A stretch of DNA of 64,000 nt from Paenalicyclobacillus ferrooxydans (GTDB lineage: Bacteria; Bacillota; Bacilli; Alicyclobacillales; Alicyclobacillaceae). Both the position numbers and the translations under genes were made by a program. The DNA is taken from contig NZ_LJCO01000026.1 of assembly GCF_001399675.1 (NCBI RefSeq), forward strand, positions 1-64,000, written 5' to 3'. The notes beneath the pieces are model-generated. The model worked only from the letters and a program-made list of their open reading frames with translations, was not told where the DNA came from and searched no databases. Shown in pieces: positions 27,895-36,537 of the stretch (within the stretch, counting starts at the first letter, position 1; each line of letters opens with the position of its first letter).

Positions 27895-28014
27895 TCACCA
27901 CGCGTACATCAGGTTATGTGCATCACCAAGCGTACATCAGGCTGCGTACATCACGAAACGTAGATCACCACGCGTACATCAGGTTACGTTCATCACCAAG
28001 CGTACATCAGGAAA
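27895..28014. repeat. 20-30-bp tandem repeats up to the ATPase ribosome site
   Basis: Units of the type ATCACCA(C/A)GCGTACATCAGG recur about five times and end two bases before the GAAAGGAGG of the next gene. They separate the binding-protein gene from the ATPase gene within one operon. Confidence 0.75.
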
Positions 28015-28027
28015 GGAGGTCTGTCGC

Positions 28028-28804
28028 ATGTCACAAATTGAGCTCAAAGATGTATCACTCCGCTACTTCACGCTCAAAGAGGAGACCGAGGCCCTTCGCG
28101 GCGTCAATCTTGCCATTGAAGAAGGTGAGTTCGTGGCGATTGTAGGTCCGAGCGGGTGTGGGAAGAGCACGCTGCTCTCATTGATTTCCGGAATGCTGCA
28201 ACCCACCTCCGGTCAGGTCACTCTCTACGGGAACCGTGTGACGGAACCTTCTAAACGTGTTGGATATATGCTGCAACATGATTATCTGTTCGAATGGCGG
28301 GATGTACTCAACAACATTCTGATTGGGGCAGAGGTCAGGAGCATGAACATGCGGCTTGCAAAGGAACGTGCACTGAGTCTGTTAGAGCGGTATGGACTTG
28401 GAGGATTCGCAACGCACAATCCGAAACAACTGTCCGGGGGCATGCGACAACGTGTTGCCCTCATTCGAACCTTAGTTGTAGAGCCAGACGTGTTGCTGCT
28501 CGACGAGCCATTTTCTGCGCTTGATTTTCAAACTCGGCTCGCACTGTCTGATGAGATTGGGACGATTCTAAGGGAACAACATCGAACGGTAATCCTCGTG
28601 ACTCATGATATCTCTGAAGCGATTACGATGGCCGACAGGGTTATCGTGATGTCTAATCGCCCAAGTTCGGTGAAGACTGAGCATCGGATCGAATTCTCGG
28701 ACGGTAGACCCTCACCTTTATTGGCAAGACAACGGCCGGAGTACAATGAGTATTTCCAGGCGATCTGGGGAGAGTTGGAAGAGCATGTACGAATCTCAGA
28801 GTAG
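28028..28804 (+). CDS. ABC transporter ATPase (NitT/TauT type)
   Basis: A 258-residue cytoplasmic ATPase. It has Walker A GPSGCGKST, the Q-loop in GYMLQHDYLF, the signature LSGGMRQR, Walker B VLLLDEPFSALD and the switch THD. GYMLQHDYLFEWRDVLNNI resembles the SsuB/TauB/ThiZ group. GAAAGGAGG lies eight bases before ATG 28028. It overlaps the permease start by 20 bp, indicating translational coupling. Confidence 0.92.
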   Translation: MSQIELKDVSLRYFTLKEETEALRGVNLAIEEGEFVAIVGPSGCGKSTLLSLISGMLQPTSGQVTLYGNRVTEPSKRVGYMLQHDYLFEWRDVLNNILIGAEVRSMNMRLAKERALSLLERYGLGGFATHNPKQLSGGMRQRVALIRTLVVEPDVLLLDEPFSALDFQTRLALSDEIGTILREQHRTVILVTHDISEAITMADRVIVMSNRPSSVKTEHRIEFSDGRPSPLLARQRPEYNEYFQAIWGELEEHVRISE

Positions 28805-29663
28805 CAATCTTAAACGCAACTTTGAGTCGGAACGCTCTGCTTCGAATGGTGGAGGGACTACACCGACTCAGAGCTCAGAATATAACAGGTTTCTCCGTGC
28901 CAGGCGCCGAAGAGTTGTATCCATTCGACTGTCACAAGTCGTGGTGTTGATTGTGATTTTGGCCATTTGGCAACTGGCAGCCAGCTTACAATGGGTCAAC
29001 CCCATGCTGACGAGCAGTCCTTCGGCTATCGTGTCCCTGTTTGGTCAACTGCTTCACCAAGGAAAGATATTTACAGACACCCTCATTACGGCCAAGGAGA
29101 CTGTTATTGGTTTTGTCGCATCGATGGTGATTGGCATCGCGATCGCGATTGTTCTGTGGTGGTCTTCGTACGTGTCGAATGTGCTCGATCCGTACCTTGT
29201 GGTACTGAATGCATTGCCAAAAGTGGCTCTCGGTCCTATTTTCTATATCTGGCTTGGGGACCAGAAATCCATCTACGGTATGGCTATCGCCATTTCGGTG
29301 GTTGTCACCATCATGATGCTGGCATCGGGCTTTCACGAAATTGACAAGGGCAAGTTAAAGCTGATGGAGTCGTTCGGCGCTTCGAAGTGGCAGGTGCTGA
29401 CGAAGGTGGTACTTCCTGCAAGCGTCCCGAACTTTGTATCCACCATGAAGGTGAACGTCGGCCTCACCCTGGTCGGTGTCATTATGGGCGAGTTTTTGTC
29501 TGCAAAAGCGGGACTTGGATTCGAGATCACTTACGGCGGGCAGGTTTTCCAGATGGGACTCGTTATGACGAGTATTATGATGCTCGTTGTCCTCTCGCTC
29601 ATCATGTACGGGTTGGTCAGTTATTTTGGCCGATGGTTAACGAAGAAGTACCATTTCGACTAA
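28785..29663 (+). CDS. ABC transporter permease (NitT/TauT type)
   Basis: A 292-residue membrane protein with a hydrophilic N-terminal 45 residues and six predicted membrane segments. The cytoplasmic EAA-type loop is HEIDKGKLKLMESFGASKWQVLTKVVLPAS. ATG 28785 (after GGAAGAG) lies inside the ATPase 3' end; an earlier in-frame ATG at 28746 has no site. It completes a three-gene importer with 26797 and 28028. No enzyme gene is attached to indicate the substrate. Confidence 0.9.
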   Translation: MYESQSSNLKRNFESERSASNGGGTTPTQSSEYNRFLRARRRRVVSIRLSQVVVLIVILAIWQLAASLQWVNPMLTSSPSAIVSLFGQLLHQGKIFTDTLITAKETVIGFVASMVIGIAIAIVLWWSSYVSNVLDPYLVVLNALPKVALGPIFYIWLGDQKSIYGMAIAISVVVTIMMLASGFHEIDKGKLKLMESFGASKWQVLTKVVLPASVPNFVSTMKVNVGLTLVGVIMGEFLSAKAGLGFEITYGGQVFQMGLVMTSIMMLVVLSLIMYGLVSYFGRWLTKKYHFD

Positions 29664-29814
29664 GCTTCCGAATCCGCGTGGCTCGCGCTAGTTTCAACTC
29701 GATGACTCGACTTGGTCGGTCCAAGAATGGGATCGAGTACACAGTTGAAATTGGCTGCTTGCGCTGCATGTGTTTGGGTTCATGATTTGAGTTTGAAACA
29801 TCCAGGATCCTGAT

Positions 29815-29984
29815 TAAATCACAAACAGATCAGGAACGACGAACAAGTCAGGAACGACGAACAACCCAGGAACGACGAACAAGTCAGGAACGACGAACAA
29901 CCCAGCTGTTGTGCCCGGTCCGGTACCGCCGGTAGATGCGTCTGTTACATCGCAATCGGCGCCGCGGACCGCGGACAACAGCTG
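29815..29984. repeat. 18-bp repeats plus long inverted repeat
   Basis: AGGAACGACGAACAA(G/C)(T/C)C occurs four times at 29830-29902. An inverted repeat follows with outer arms CAGCTGTTGT (29903-29912) and ACAACAGCTG (29975-29984) and inner GGTCCG/CGGACC. It lies between convergent genes (permease and uvsE) and may act as a bidirectional stop. The rest of 29664-30001 shows nothing else. Confidence 0.6.
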
Positions 29985-30001
29985 TTTCTGGATTCCAGTG
30001 T

Positions 30002-30970
30002 CTATGGTCGGTACTCAATCACTCCTGCCTCCAAAACGTGGATATAGTCCTCCTTTTCCAACGCTTTGCTGAGTGCAAATAAGGCCTCATCTTTCATCTT
30101 CGCTTCGAGCATCACATCGAGATCGACATTGAATTCCCGAACGAGATCGAGAAATGGAAGTAAATCGTGAGGGTTGAGAAAGTCTGCATGCGCCCGGAAA
30201 TCCTTCTCGCTTTTAGGGGAAGAGACGTGGGATTTCGGTGGCAGCCCTGTATCTGCCCAAGACTGCAGAAACGTCGGGATGACATCGGACAGCGAAACTC
30301 CGTCTTCATGGTTGCAGGCGTGGTGATGGATGTCGAGTACGTGCGGTACACCGACCTTCCCGCAGAGCTCTTGTGTTTCGTGGGCCGTGTAGGTTTTATC
30401 GTCATTTTCGAGCATGATCCGTTCTTGTACCGCCACAGGTACGCGAGCCCAATTATCTACAAACCTCTGCATCGCACTCGCTTTGTCATTGTACGCTCCG
30501 CCAACATGCAAGACGAGGCTTGGTGATTCAGGAAGGCCCATGGCCTCGAGCATTCTGACATGGTTCGAGAGATCGTGAATGGACTGCGCGAGGACGTCTT
30601 CTTTCGGTGTGTTCAGGAGGGTGAAGTGGTCCGGGTGGAAACTGACACGCATCCTGTGATCTGCAACAAACCTCCCAATGTCGAGAAAGTGGCTTTGCAA
30701 TCGGCCGATAAAATCGAAGTCCCGCGTCTCTGGGTGGCCAAAGAGCGGAATGAGCTTGGATGAAAACCGATACAGATAGACCCCGGATGCCCTGGCGTGC
30801 CGAAGAATGCGGAGCGTATTGACAAGATTCTGCTGCGCGATGTTGGTGGCCTTTTGGAGTGCCGCTTCGCGATCGGCGATGCTTTGAAACGTTTTGTACG
30901 TCATGGTTTTCGACGGAGATGCATTCGTCAGTGACAAGGCCATTGCGACAAAACCAAACCGGACTCTCAT
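30002..30970 (-). CDS. uvsE: UV damage endonuclease UvsE
   Basis: A 322-residue TIM-barrel nuclease that nicks DNA 5' to UV photoproducts. It starts RVRFGFVAMALSLTNASPSKT and continues with NLVNTLRILRHARASGVYLYRFSSKLIPLFGHP, RVSFHPDHFTLLN, LVLHVGGAYNDK, MLENDDKTYT, LDIHHHACNH and the terminal DVMLEAKMKDEAL. These carry the metal-binding His, Glu and Asp residues of the family. ATG 30970 follows GAAGGGTG; an in-frame start at 31015 adds 15 residues without a better site. It is a single gene. Confidence 0.93.
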   Translation of the reverse strand: MRVRFGFVAMALSLTNASPSKTMTYKTFQSIADREAALQKATNIAQQNLVNTLRILRHARASGVYLYRFSSKLIPLFGHPETRDFDFIGRLQSHFLDIGRFVADHRMRVSFHPDHFTLLNTPKEDVLAQSIHDLSNHVRMLEAMGLPESPSLVLHVGGAYNDKASAMQRFVDNWARVPVAVQERIMLENDDKTYTAHETQELCGKVGVPHVLDIHHHACNHEDGVSLSDVIPTFLQSWADTGLPPKSHVSSPKSEKDFRAHADFLNPHDLLPFLDLVREFNVDLDVMLEAKMKDEALFALSKALEKEDYIHVLEAGVIEYRP

Positions 30971-31200
30971 GAACGGGCACCCTTCTCTGGAAAGATAAAC
31001 GCTTATAACAGCCATAGCGTGTCCGACAAAGACGGTGGTATGCCAGAGATTACGTATGTGACGGCAGATTTGGGTTTGTAATTTAAGAGTGGTATCTTCG
31101 TAATAGGGTGACTCGAAGTCCCCATCGCGGATCTACTGTCCGTTCATAGATACGCCTGCGCATAAACAACAGAGAACTGGTAAGGAGGAGGACGACGAGT

Positions 31201-31764
31201 ATGTACGATGTAGCGATTATTGGTGCCGGGCCCGCGGGCGCAAGTGCAGCCATCTTTACTGCGAAGGCAGGAAAGAAGACCGTTGTTTTTGATAATGAGC
31301 AGAGTGTCACGAGACGAGCTTGGATTGAGAATCACTATGGAGCACCAAACATTTCCGGACCGGACCTGGTTGATGCAGGCAAAAAACAGGCCGAGCAACA
31401 CGGTGCGGAAATTGTGATTGCTGAAGTGACGGACGTCGTCAAACAGGGCGACGGATTGCAGGTTGTGACAGACAAGGGGTCGTATGAGGCCAAGCATGTG
31501 ATTATTGCCACGGGTATGTACACAGGCCTCGCTGAGAAGATTGGGGTAGCCACGAAGCCTGGGACTGAGCCACGGGTGAAGACAATTGTCGATGTCGATC
31601 CCGAGGGGAAGACCAGCATCAATGGTATCTGGGCTGCCGGAACAATTGCGGGCGTCAGCATGCATACGATTATCACGTCAGGTGACGGTGCCAAGGTCGC
31701 CATCAATATCATCAGCGAAATGAACGGCGAGCGCTATGTTGACCACGACGTGTTGAAAAAGTAA
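31201..31764 (+). CDS. Short TrxR-like flavoprotein lacking NADPH domain and CxxC
   Basis: A 187-residue FAD-binding protein. It has the N-terminal dinucleotide motif GAGPAGASAA, the HVIIATG segment near 102 and the C-terminal FAD motif SINGIWAAGTIAG. The central NADPH-binding domain and the redox CxxC of thioredoxin reductase are absent, so the two halves of the FAD domain are joined directly. It cannot reduce thioredoxin alone. An electron carrier, or a protein needing a separate reductase, is possible. AAGGAGGAGG precedes the ATG. It is monocistronic, with a strong terminator. Confidence 0.8.
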   Translation: MYDVAIIGAGPAGASAAIFTAKAGKKTVVFDNEQSVTRRAWIENHYGAPNISGPDLVDAGKKQAEQHGAEIVIAEVTDVVKQGDGLQVVTDKGSYEAKHVIIATGMYTGLAEKIGVATKPGTEPRVKTIVDVDPEGKTSINGIWAAGTIAGVSMHTIITSGDGAKVAINIISEMNGERYVDHDVLKK

Positions 31765-31790
31765 AGAGGTCAGACCTCTTAAACGGTACG

Positions 31791-31838
31791 AAAAAAGTGG
31801 TGTGTGGGTTGCTTCGGCAATGCGCACGCCACTTTTTT
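31791..31838 (+). terminator. Terminator after the mini-flavoprotein
   Basis: AAAAAAGTGG and CCACTTTTTT form the base of a long stem capped by TTGCTTCGGCAA. The U-tract makes this a strong intrinsic terminator, and the A-run makes it potentially bidirectional. Confidence 0.85.
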
Positions 31839-31841
31839 GTT

Positions 31842-32290
31842 TCTTACCTAATGTTACAAGTCTATACGGCTTTATTTTTTATTTCGAGAGTTTTTCCGAT
31901 GATTTTATCCAAGTCTGCTGGACTATTCAAAATAGTTCACATTGCCCTCCTTGCCCTTTTCGGATTGCTCTAAGATTTGATTGAATCCAGAGTCTGCGGT
32001 TGTTTGAACGCCCAACAATTTCCTGGCTCTGAGCAGTCAGGTCTGACTCCGCCGCGGCGGCGGTCACACAACTGGGAATGGATGTTGATTCTGCTGGAGA
32101 TGGCATGAGGGGTGCGCGTTCCCCTGTCAAAGCCGAAGCAGGCGCGCGAACTGCAATTGCAATCGCTTTCAGCTTTGTTCCACAGGATCATTCGCCGGGG
32201 ACTTCGAGGCAAAAGAGGGTGGGGATTCGGACAGTCAAAACCTCGGCTCTGCTTGCAGCACGTTCTTGTTCAAAGACTTGCCTTCATGGG
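31842..32290. other. Gene-free leader region before the sdh/frd operon
   Basis: About 450 bp. The left part (31850-31930) is AT-rich and could hold the operon promoter, but I could not assign -35 and -10 boxes with confidence. Open frames on both strands lack ribosome sites. Confidence 0.4.
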
Positions 32291-32300
32291 GGAGAGGTAG

Positions 32301-32516
32301 ATGGAACAGTCCCGTTGTTGTGGCGCTCCCATTGTTGTCGAAGTCAGACCGGATTTGCCGAATTTCACCGATGATGATTACGAACTCAGAGTTCCATTCA
32401 GAATCTGTTCAGTCTGCGGAGCCGTCATCATCGAAGACAGATACCAAGGAGGGAATGCGTCTGATGCAACTGCAAAAGGCAATGTCGTACAACCCGCGGG
32501 GAGACTTCCTGGTTGA
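32301..32516 (+). CDS. Possible small zinc-ribbon protein overlapping sdhC
   Basis: A 71-codon frame behind GGGGGAGAGG three bases from the ATG. It contains RCCGAP and, 30 residues later, CSVCGAVI, which together could bind one zinc ion. Residues 1-50 look like a real protein; the last 20 are encoded within the start of sdhC in another frame and look arbitrary. It may be translationally coupled to sdhC or be a leader. No family was recognised with certainty. Confidence 0.45.
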   Translation: MEQSRCCGAPIVVEVRPDLPNFTDDDYELRVPFRICSVCGAVIIEDRYQGGNASDATAKGNVVQPAGRLPG

Positions 32517-33096
32517 GACAGCCCAGATGGTGAGCGGACTGCTTTTGGTTCTCTTTTTGTGGGCGCACATGTTGTTTGTGGCTTCAATCTGGCTTGGGCA
32601 AGGCTCTTTTAATGCGTTAGCGGGCTTTATGGATCGTTATGGACTGTTACCACTTACCATTGTCTTTCTGGTACTGGTCTTTGGTACTCACGTCGGAGCC
32701 GTCCTTCGACGCATGCCGCGGCAGTACGCGGAACAGAGGGTCGTTTGGAAACATGCGAAATTGATTCACCACGGGGACACATGGTCATGGGTGTTTCAGT
32801 CCATCACCGGATCCGCCATTATCGTACTCGCCGTCGTTCATATTGCAATTGTATCGTTCGCAGGTATCAACGTGCACCTCAGCTCCCTGCGCGTAGCGAA
32901 CCCTGGATTTCTTGTATTCTACATTGTTCTGTTGCTGCTCTCTGAGTACCACGCCAGCGTGGGATTGTACCGCATCCTTGTAAAGTGGGGATTTGTCAAT
33001 CGCTACAGCATGAAGCGAGTACTCAACGTCGTCAGCGTCCTGTTTATCGTCGTTGGCGGTGTGTCTCTGTGGATCCTGTACAGTTTGGGGGCGTAA
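32464..33096 (+). CDS. sdhC: Succinate dehydrogenase/fumarate reductase cytochrome b subunit
   Basis: A 210-residue, five-helix membrane anchor of the one-subunit (type B, di-heme) class. Candidate heme-ligand His residues occur in the membrane segments (LWAHMLF, GTHVGAVL, HIAIVSF, EYHASVGLYR). It passes electrons between menaquinone and the iron-sulfur subunit. ATG 32464 is 11 bases from GGAGG and ATG 32455 only two, so the later start is preferred. First firm gene of a C-A-B operon; sdhA begins six bases after its stop codon. Confidence 0.88.
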   Translation: MQLQKAMSYNPRGDFLVETAQMVSGLLLVLFLWAHMLFVASIWLGQGSFNALAGFMDRYGLLPLTIVFLVLVFGTHVGAVLRRMPRQYAEQRVVWKHAKLIHHGDTWSWVFQSITGSAIIVLAVVHIAIVSFAGINVHLSSLRVANPGFLVFYIVLLLLSEYHASVGLYRILVKWGFVNRYSMKRVLNVVSVLFIVVGGVSLWILYSLGA

Positions 33097-33102
33097 GGAT
33101 AG

Positions 33103-34926
33103 ATGGGGCAATACGAGATGTTTGTTACTGATGTGCTGGTCATCGGAGCCGGATTGGCTGGAGAACGTGCCGCCATTGAATCCGCGCGCAACGGGTTAAA
33201 TGTAACGCTGCTGAGTCTGGTACCGCCAAGACGTTCACACAGTTCGGCCGCTCAAGGCGGTATGCAGGCGTCACTTGGAAACACAGCCATGGGAAAAGGG
33301 GACAGTCCGGATGTCCACTTTATGGATACGGTCAAGGGTTCGGACTGGGGGTGCGAACAGGATGTAGCCCGCATTTTTGCGGATACCGCTCCGATTGTCA
33401 TGCGTGAGATGGCTCACTGGGGTGTGCCATGGAACCGCGTCACACTTGAAAAGCGCGTTTATGACGGCAAAGAGATCCATGAAGACCCCGAGAAGGTTGG
33501 CTTGATTTCAGCCCGTAACTTTGGCGGTACAGCTAAGTGGCGCACCTGTTATACATCGGATGGCACTGGACATACGGTTCTTTATACCATGGACAGTATT
33601 GTTCAGAAATACGGGATTACCGTTCACGACAGGGTAGAGGCCCTTAGCTTGATCCATGATGGGGAGACCTGTTACGGCGCGATTGTCAGAGACCTCCGGA
33701 CTGGTCAGCTGCGCGTCTACACCGCCAAGTCGACGGTCATTGCGACAGGCGGCTATGGCAGGTTATACGGCGCCTCTACGAATGCTGTAATTAACGAAGG
33801 AACCGGTATGTCGATTGCCTATGATACAGGCGTTGTTCCGCTTGGCAATATGGAAGCTGTTCAGTTCCATCCAACCGGAATTGTTCCGTCCTGGATCCTG
33901 ATTACCGAAGGCGCTCGCGGCGATGGCGGATACTTACTTGACAAAAACGGTTACCGCTTCATGCCAGATTACGAGCCAAACAAGAAAGAACTTGCATCTC
34001 GTGACGTTGTGTCAAGGCGCATGATTCAACACATTCGGGCCGGGTACGGTGTAGACAGCCCTTATGGTCAACACCTGTGGCTCGACATCAGGCACCTTGG
34101 GGCAAAACACATCAATACAAACTTGCGTGAGATTGCGACCATCTGCCGTCAGTTTAACGGGATCGATCCGGTGCACGAACTCATCCCGGTGCGCCCGACA
34201 CAGCATTACAGCATGGGCGGCATCCGGACCAATATCGACGGACAGGCCTACGGCTTGAAAAATCTTTGGGCGCTTGGCGAAGCCGCATGCTGGGACTTGC
34301 ACGGATTCAACCGGCTTGGCGGAAACTCGCTTGCAGAGACCGTCGTCGCGGGCAAGATTATCGGCGAGAAAATCGCAGAATACACCAAAGATGTGTCGCT
34401 TAAAGTTTCTACTTCGCTTGTGGAAGACCATCTCTTGATTCAGCAGAAGCGGATCGAACAGCTGCGCGAGCGAAAAGGGACAGAGAACGTCTACGACCTA
34501 CGTAATCGGATGGAACACACGCTCAACACCAACGTTCACGTGTTCCGCACCGAAGAGCACCTGTTAGAAGCCGTTCATGAACTCCAGGAACTCAATGAAC
34601 GGGCGAAGTACATCAAACTCCGCGGTGAGGGTAAGGGTGCAGACCCTGAACTTGCATTCGCGCTGCGACTGCCTGGCATGATTCGCCTGGCCCTTACCAT
34701 TGCTACGGGTGCACTCGCGAGGACTGAGAGCCGAGGCAGCCACTTCCGCGAAGACTATCCGAAGCGTGATGACGAGAACTGGTTGAAACGCACGCTGGCT
34801 TACTGGCGAGAAGGTGCGAAAGGGCCGGAACTGGAGTATGAACCGGTGAAGATCACCGAGTCACCCCCGGGAGACCGCGGATATGGCGAAGCCACAGCAG
34901 GAGCGAAACCTCTGGTCAAGCAATAA
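33103..34926 (+). CDS. sdhA: Succinate dehydrogenase/fumarate reductase flavoprotein subunit
   Basis: A 607-residue catalytic subunit with covalent FAD. It has VIGAGLAGERAA (dinucleotide fold), RSHSSAAQGGMQASLGN with the flavin-linking His, the HPTG active-site loop, EGARGDGG, SRRMIQHI with the catalytic Arg region, and RPTQHYSMGGIRT. As I recall it, the sequence is closer to the quinol:fumarate reductase FrdA of Wolinella and Campylobacter (DTVKGSDWGC, GGTAKWRTCYT) than to the E. coli enzymes. Direction in vivo (succinate oxidation or fumarate reduction) cannot be read from the sequence. The co-encoded aerobic oxidase suggests succinate oxidation. Confidence 0.93.
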   Translation: MGQYEMFVTDVLVIGAGLAGERAAIESARNGLNVTLLSLVPPRRSHSSAAQGGMQASLGNTAMGKGDSPDVHFMDTVKGSDWGCEQDVARIFADTAPIVMREMAHWGVPWNRVTLEKRVYDGKEIHEDPEKVGLISARNFGGTAKWRTCYTSDGTGHTVLYTMDSIVQKYGITVHDRVEALSLIHDGETCYGAIVRDLRTGQLRVYTAKSTVIATGGYGRLYGASTNAVINEGTGMSIAYDTGVVPLGNMEAVQFHPTGIVPSWILITEGARGDGGYLLDKNGYRFMPDYEPNKKELASRDVVSRRMIQHIRAGYGVDSPYGQHLWLDIRHLGAKHINTNLREIATICRQFNGIDPVHELIPVRPTQHYSMGGIRTNIDGQAYGLKNLWALGEAACWDLHGFNRLGGNSLAETVVAGKIIGEKIAEYTKDVSLKVSTSLVEDHLLIQQKRIEQLRERKGTENVYDLRNRMEHTLNTNVHVFRTEEHLLEAVHELQELNERAKYIKLRGEGKGADPELAFALRLPGMIRLALTIATGALARTESRGSHFREDYPKRDDENWLKRTLAYWREGAKGPELEYEPVKITESPPGDRGYGEATAGAKPLVKQ

Positions 34927-34949
34927 GAGGTGGATGGGAGGACACAAGA

Positions 34950-35690
34950 ATGGCTGGACGTGAACTGACGTTTCGGATTATGAGATACAACCCCGAAACG
35001 CCCGAAGTCAAACCACACTTACAGGACTTTAAGCTTTTTGAAGAGCCCGGCATGACCCTGTTTGTGGTATTGAACAAAATTCGTGAAGAACAGGATTCAA
35101 GTCTGCGTTTTGACTTTGTGTGTCGGGCATCGATTTGTGGATCGTGCGGCATGCTCGTCAACGGTAGACCGACTCTGGCATGCCGAACGCTGACGAAGGA
35201 CCTGCCTGATGTAACGACGCTGCTCCCTCTGCCAGTGTTTAAGCTGCTCGGTGATTTGTCTGTAGACACCGGAACCTGGTTCCGTGAAATGTCTATCCGA
35301 ACCGAATCCTGGGTTCATGATGATTCCGAGTTTGATCCGACCAAGCAAGAGGAACGCATGGATAACGAAGAGGCTCTAAAGATTTACGAGGCAGAGCGTT
35401 GCATCGAGTGTGGCTGCTGCATTGGAGGCTGCGCTACGGCCAACATCCGTCCGGGGTTTATCGGAGCTGCTGGTATTAACCGCGTCGCTCGATTCATGGT
35501 TGACCCGCGGGACAAGCGGACTGAGCAGGAGTATTTTGAAGTCGTGGGCAGTGAGGACGGTGTGTTTGGATGCATCGGCCTGATGGCCTGTGACGACAAC
35601 TGCCCCGTTGGGGTACCGCTGCGTGGGCAGATCGCTTACGTCCGGCGCAAGATGGCCAGTGCAGGTTGGAAGATGAAGGTCGGTCGGTAA
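34950..35690 (+). CDS. sdhB: Succinate dehydrogenase/fumarate reductase iron-sulfur subunit
   Basis: A 246-residue protein with three clusters. The [2Fe-2S] ligands are in CRASICGSCGM with a later Cys in ACRTL. The [4Fe-4S] and [3Fe-4S] ligands are in CIECGCCIGGC, CIGLMAC and DNCPVG. The Wolinella-like features RTLTKDLPD and LPVFKLLGDLSVDTG are visible. GGAGG lies eight bases before the ATG. It is the last gene of the operon, followed by a terminator. Confidence 0.93.
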   Translation: MAGRELTFRIMRYNPETPEVKPHLQDFKLFEEPGMTLFVVLNKIREEQDSSLRFDFVCRASICGSCGMLVNGRPTLACRTLTKDLPDVTTLLPLPVFKLLGDLSVDTGTWFREMSIRTESWVHDDSEFDPTKQEERMDNEEALKIYEAERCIECGCCIGGCATANIRPGFIGAAGINRVARFMVDPRDKRTEQEYFEVVGSEDGVFGCIGLMACDDNCPVGVPLRGQIAYVRRKMASAGWKMKVGR

Positions 35691-35722
35691 GTGCAAGTGC
35701 AGGGAATCATTCATGATATAGA

Positions 35723-35760
35723 AAAGGCGGGCACCTTGTGGTGTCCGCCTTTGGGTTTTT
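35723..35760 (+). terminator. Terminator of the sdhCAB operon
   Basis: AAAGGCGG-GCACC and GGTG-TCCGCCTTT form a stem followed by GGGTTTTT. It lies 33 bases after the sdhB stop codon. Confidence 0.8.
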
Positions 35761-35974
35761 GTCAGGTTTTCATTACAGTTGAGAAACGTCGCAAGCCCAA
35801 CCTCTCGAGCGACCATGCGGCTCCGAAGACCGCGCCTGATGAATCTAAACCACTGGTAGTGCACGGGGAATGTAGACACCCAAATTTGTCTCGGCAATAC
35901 ACGTAAACCTGCTCAACATAAAAAGGATACCACACTTATACCGATTTTACAATGAATGGTTTTTCGCGATCCGT

Positions 35975-36211
35975 TTAGTGAGGCAAAATACGCTGTTCGT
36001 TAGTCTCTTCTCCCACTTTCCCTGATTGCTTCAGTAGACCGCCAGGGACTGAAGTTGACCTTCTCGTCAGGGTCTTATGACGATCCGACAATTGGGCGTT
36101 GTCAAAATCCGCTCTAGACATGACACTCGTACTGCTCCCTAGGCCGCTCATACTTAGAAAGACGGCTTTCAAGACACTCGAAACAGTCCACTGCTCCTTG
36201 GTCATGTTCAT
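35975..36211 (-). CDS. Possible 78-residue protein
   Basis: A short frame behind AAGGAGAGCGA, a good ribosome site for ATG 36211. The product has a moderately hydrophobic stretch at about residues 8-30 (WTVSSVLKAVFLSMSGLGSS) and a basic, Ser/Thr-rich tail. It could be a small secreted or membrane-active peptide precursor. No family was recognised and nothing else in the 850-bp gap looks coding. Confidence 0.35.
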   Translation of the reverse strand: MNMTKEQWTVSSVLKAVFLSMSGLGSSTSVMSRADFDNAQLSDRHKTLTRRSTSVPGGLLKQSGKVGEETNEQRILPH

Positions 36212-36537
36212 TCGCTCTCCTTGCTTGCCCTTGATGTTCATCCTAAAAGTATGGCTTATCCCAAAAGGGTATTCCTGCTTCCTCAAATCCTTAGAACGAA
36301 AGAAAAAGTCCCTCCCTCACAGTCGGACAGCTTCTGCTCGGGAGGTTACATTGAAGAATTGGTCAAGTTCATTGTAAGCCGGAATTGTTGAGAGCGTGTG
36401 ATGCAGCCGTCGATCTTTTGTGTTTTTGCAAATTCAAAGTTCAAGCACGACACGAGCCGGAGCCAAGGACTGTTCTAAGTATGGTTCTGAGGTGAACTCA
36501 TCATATTAAGGGGCAGATAAACGAGGTGGGGATTCTG

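Noticed and set aside
31201-31764. The mini-flavoprotein as a broken thioredoxin reductase
   Set aside because: The frame is intact, both FAD motifs are complete, and it has its own ribosome site and terminator with no remnants of the missing domain nearby.
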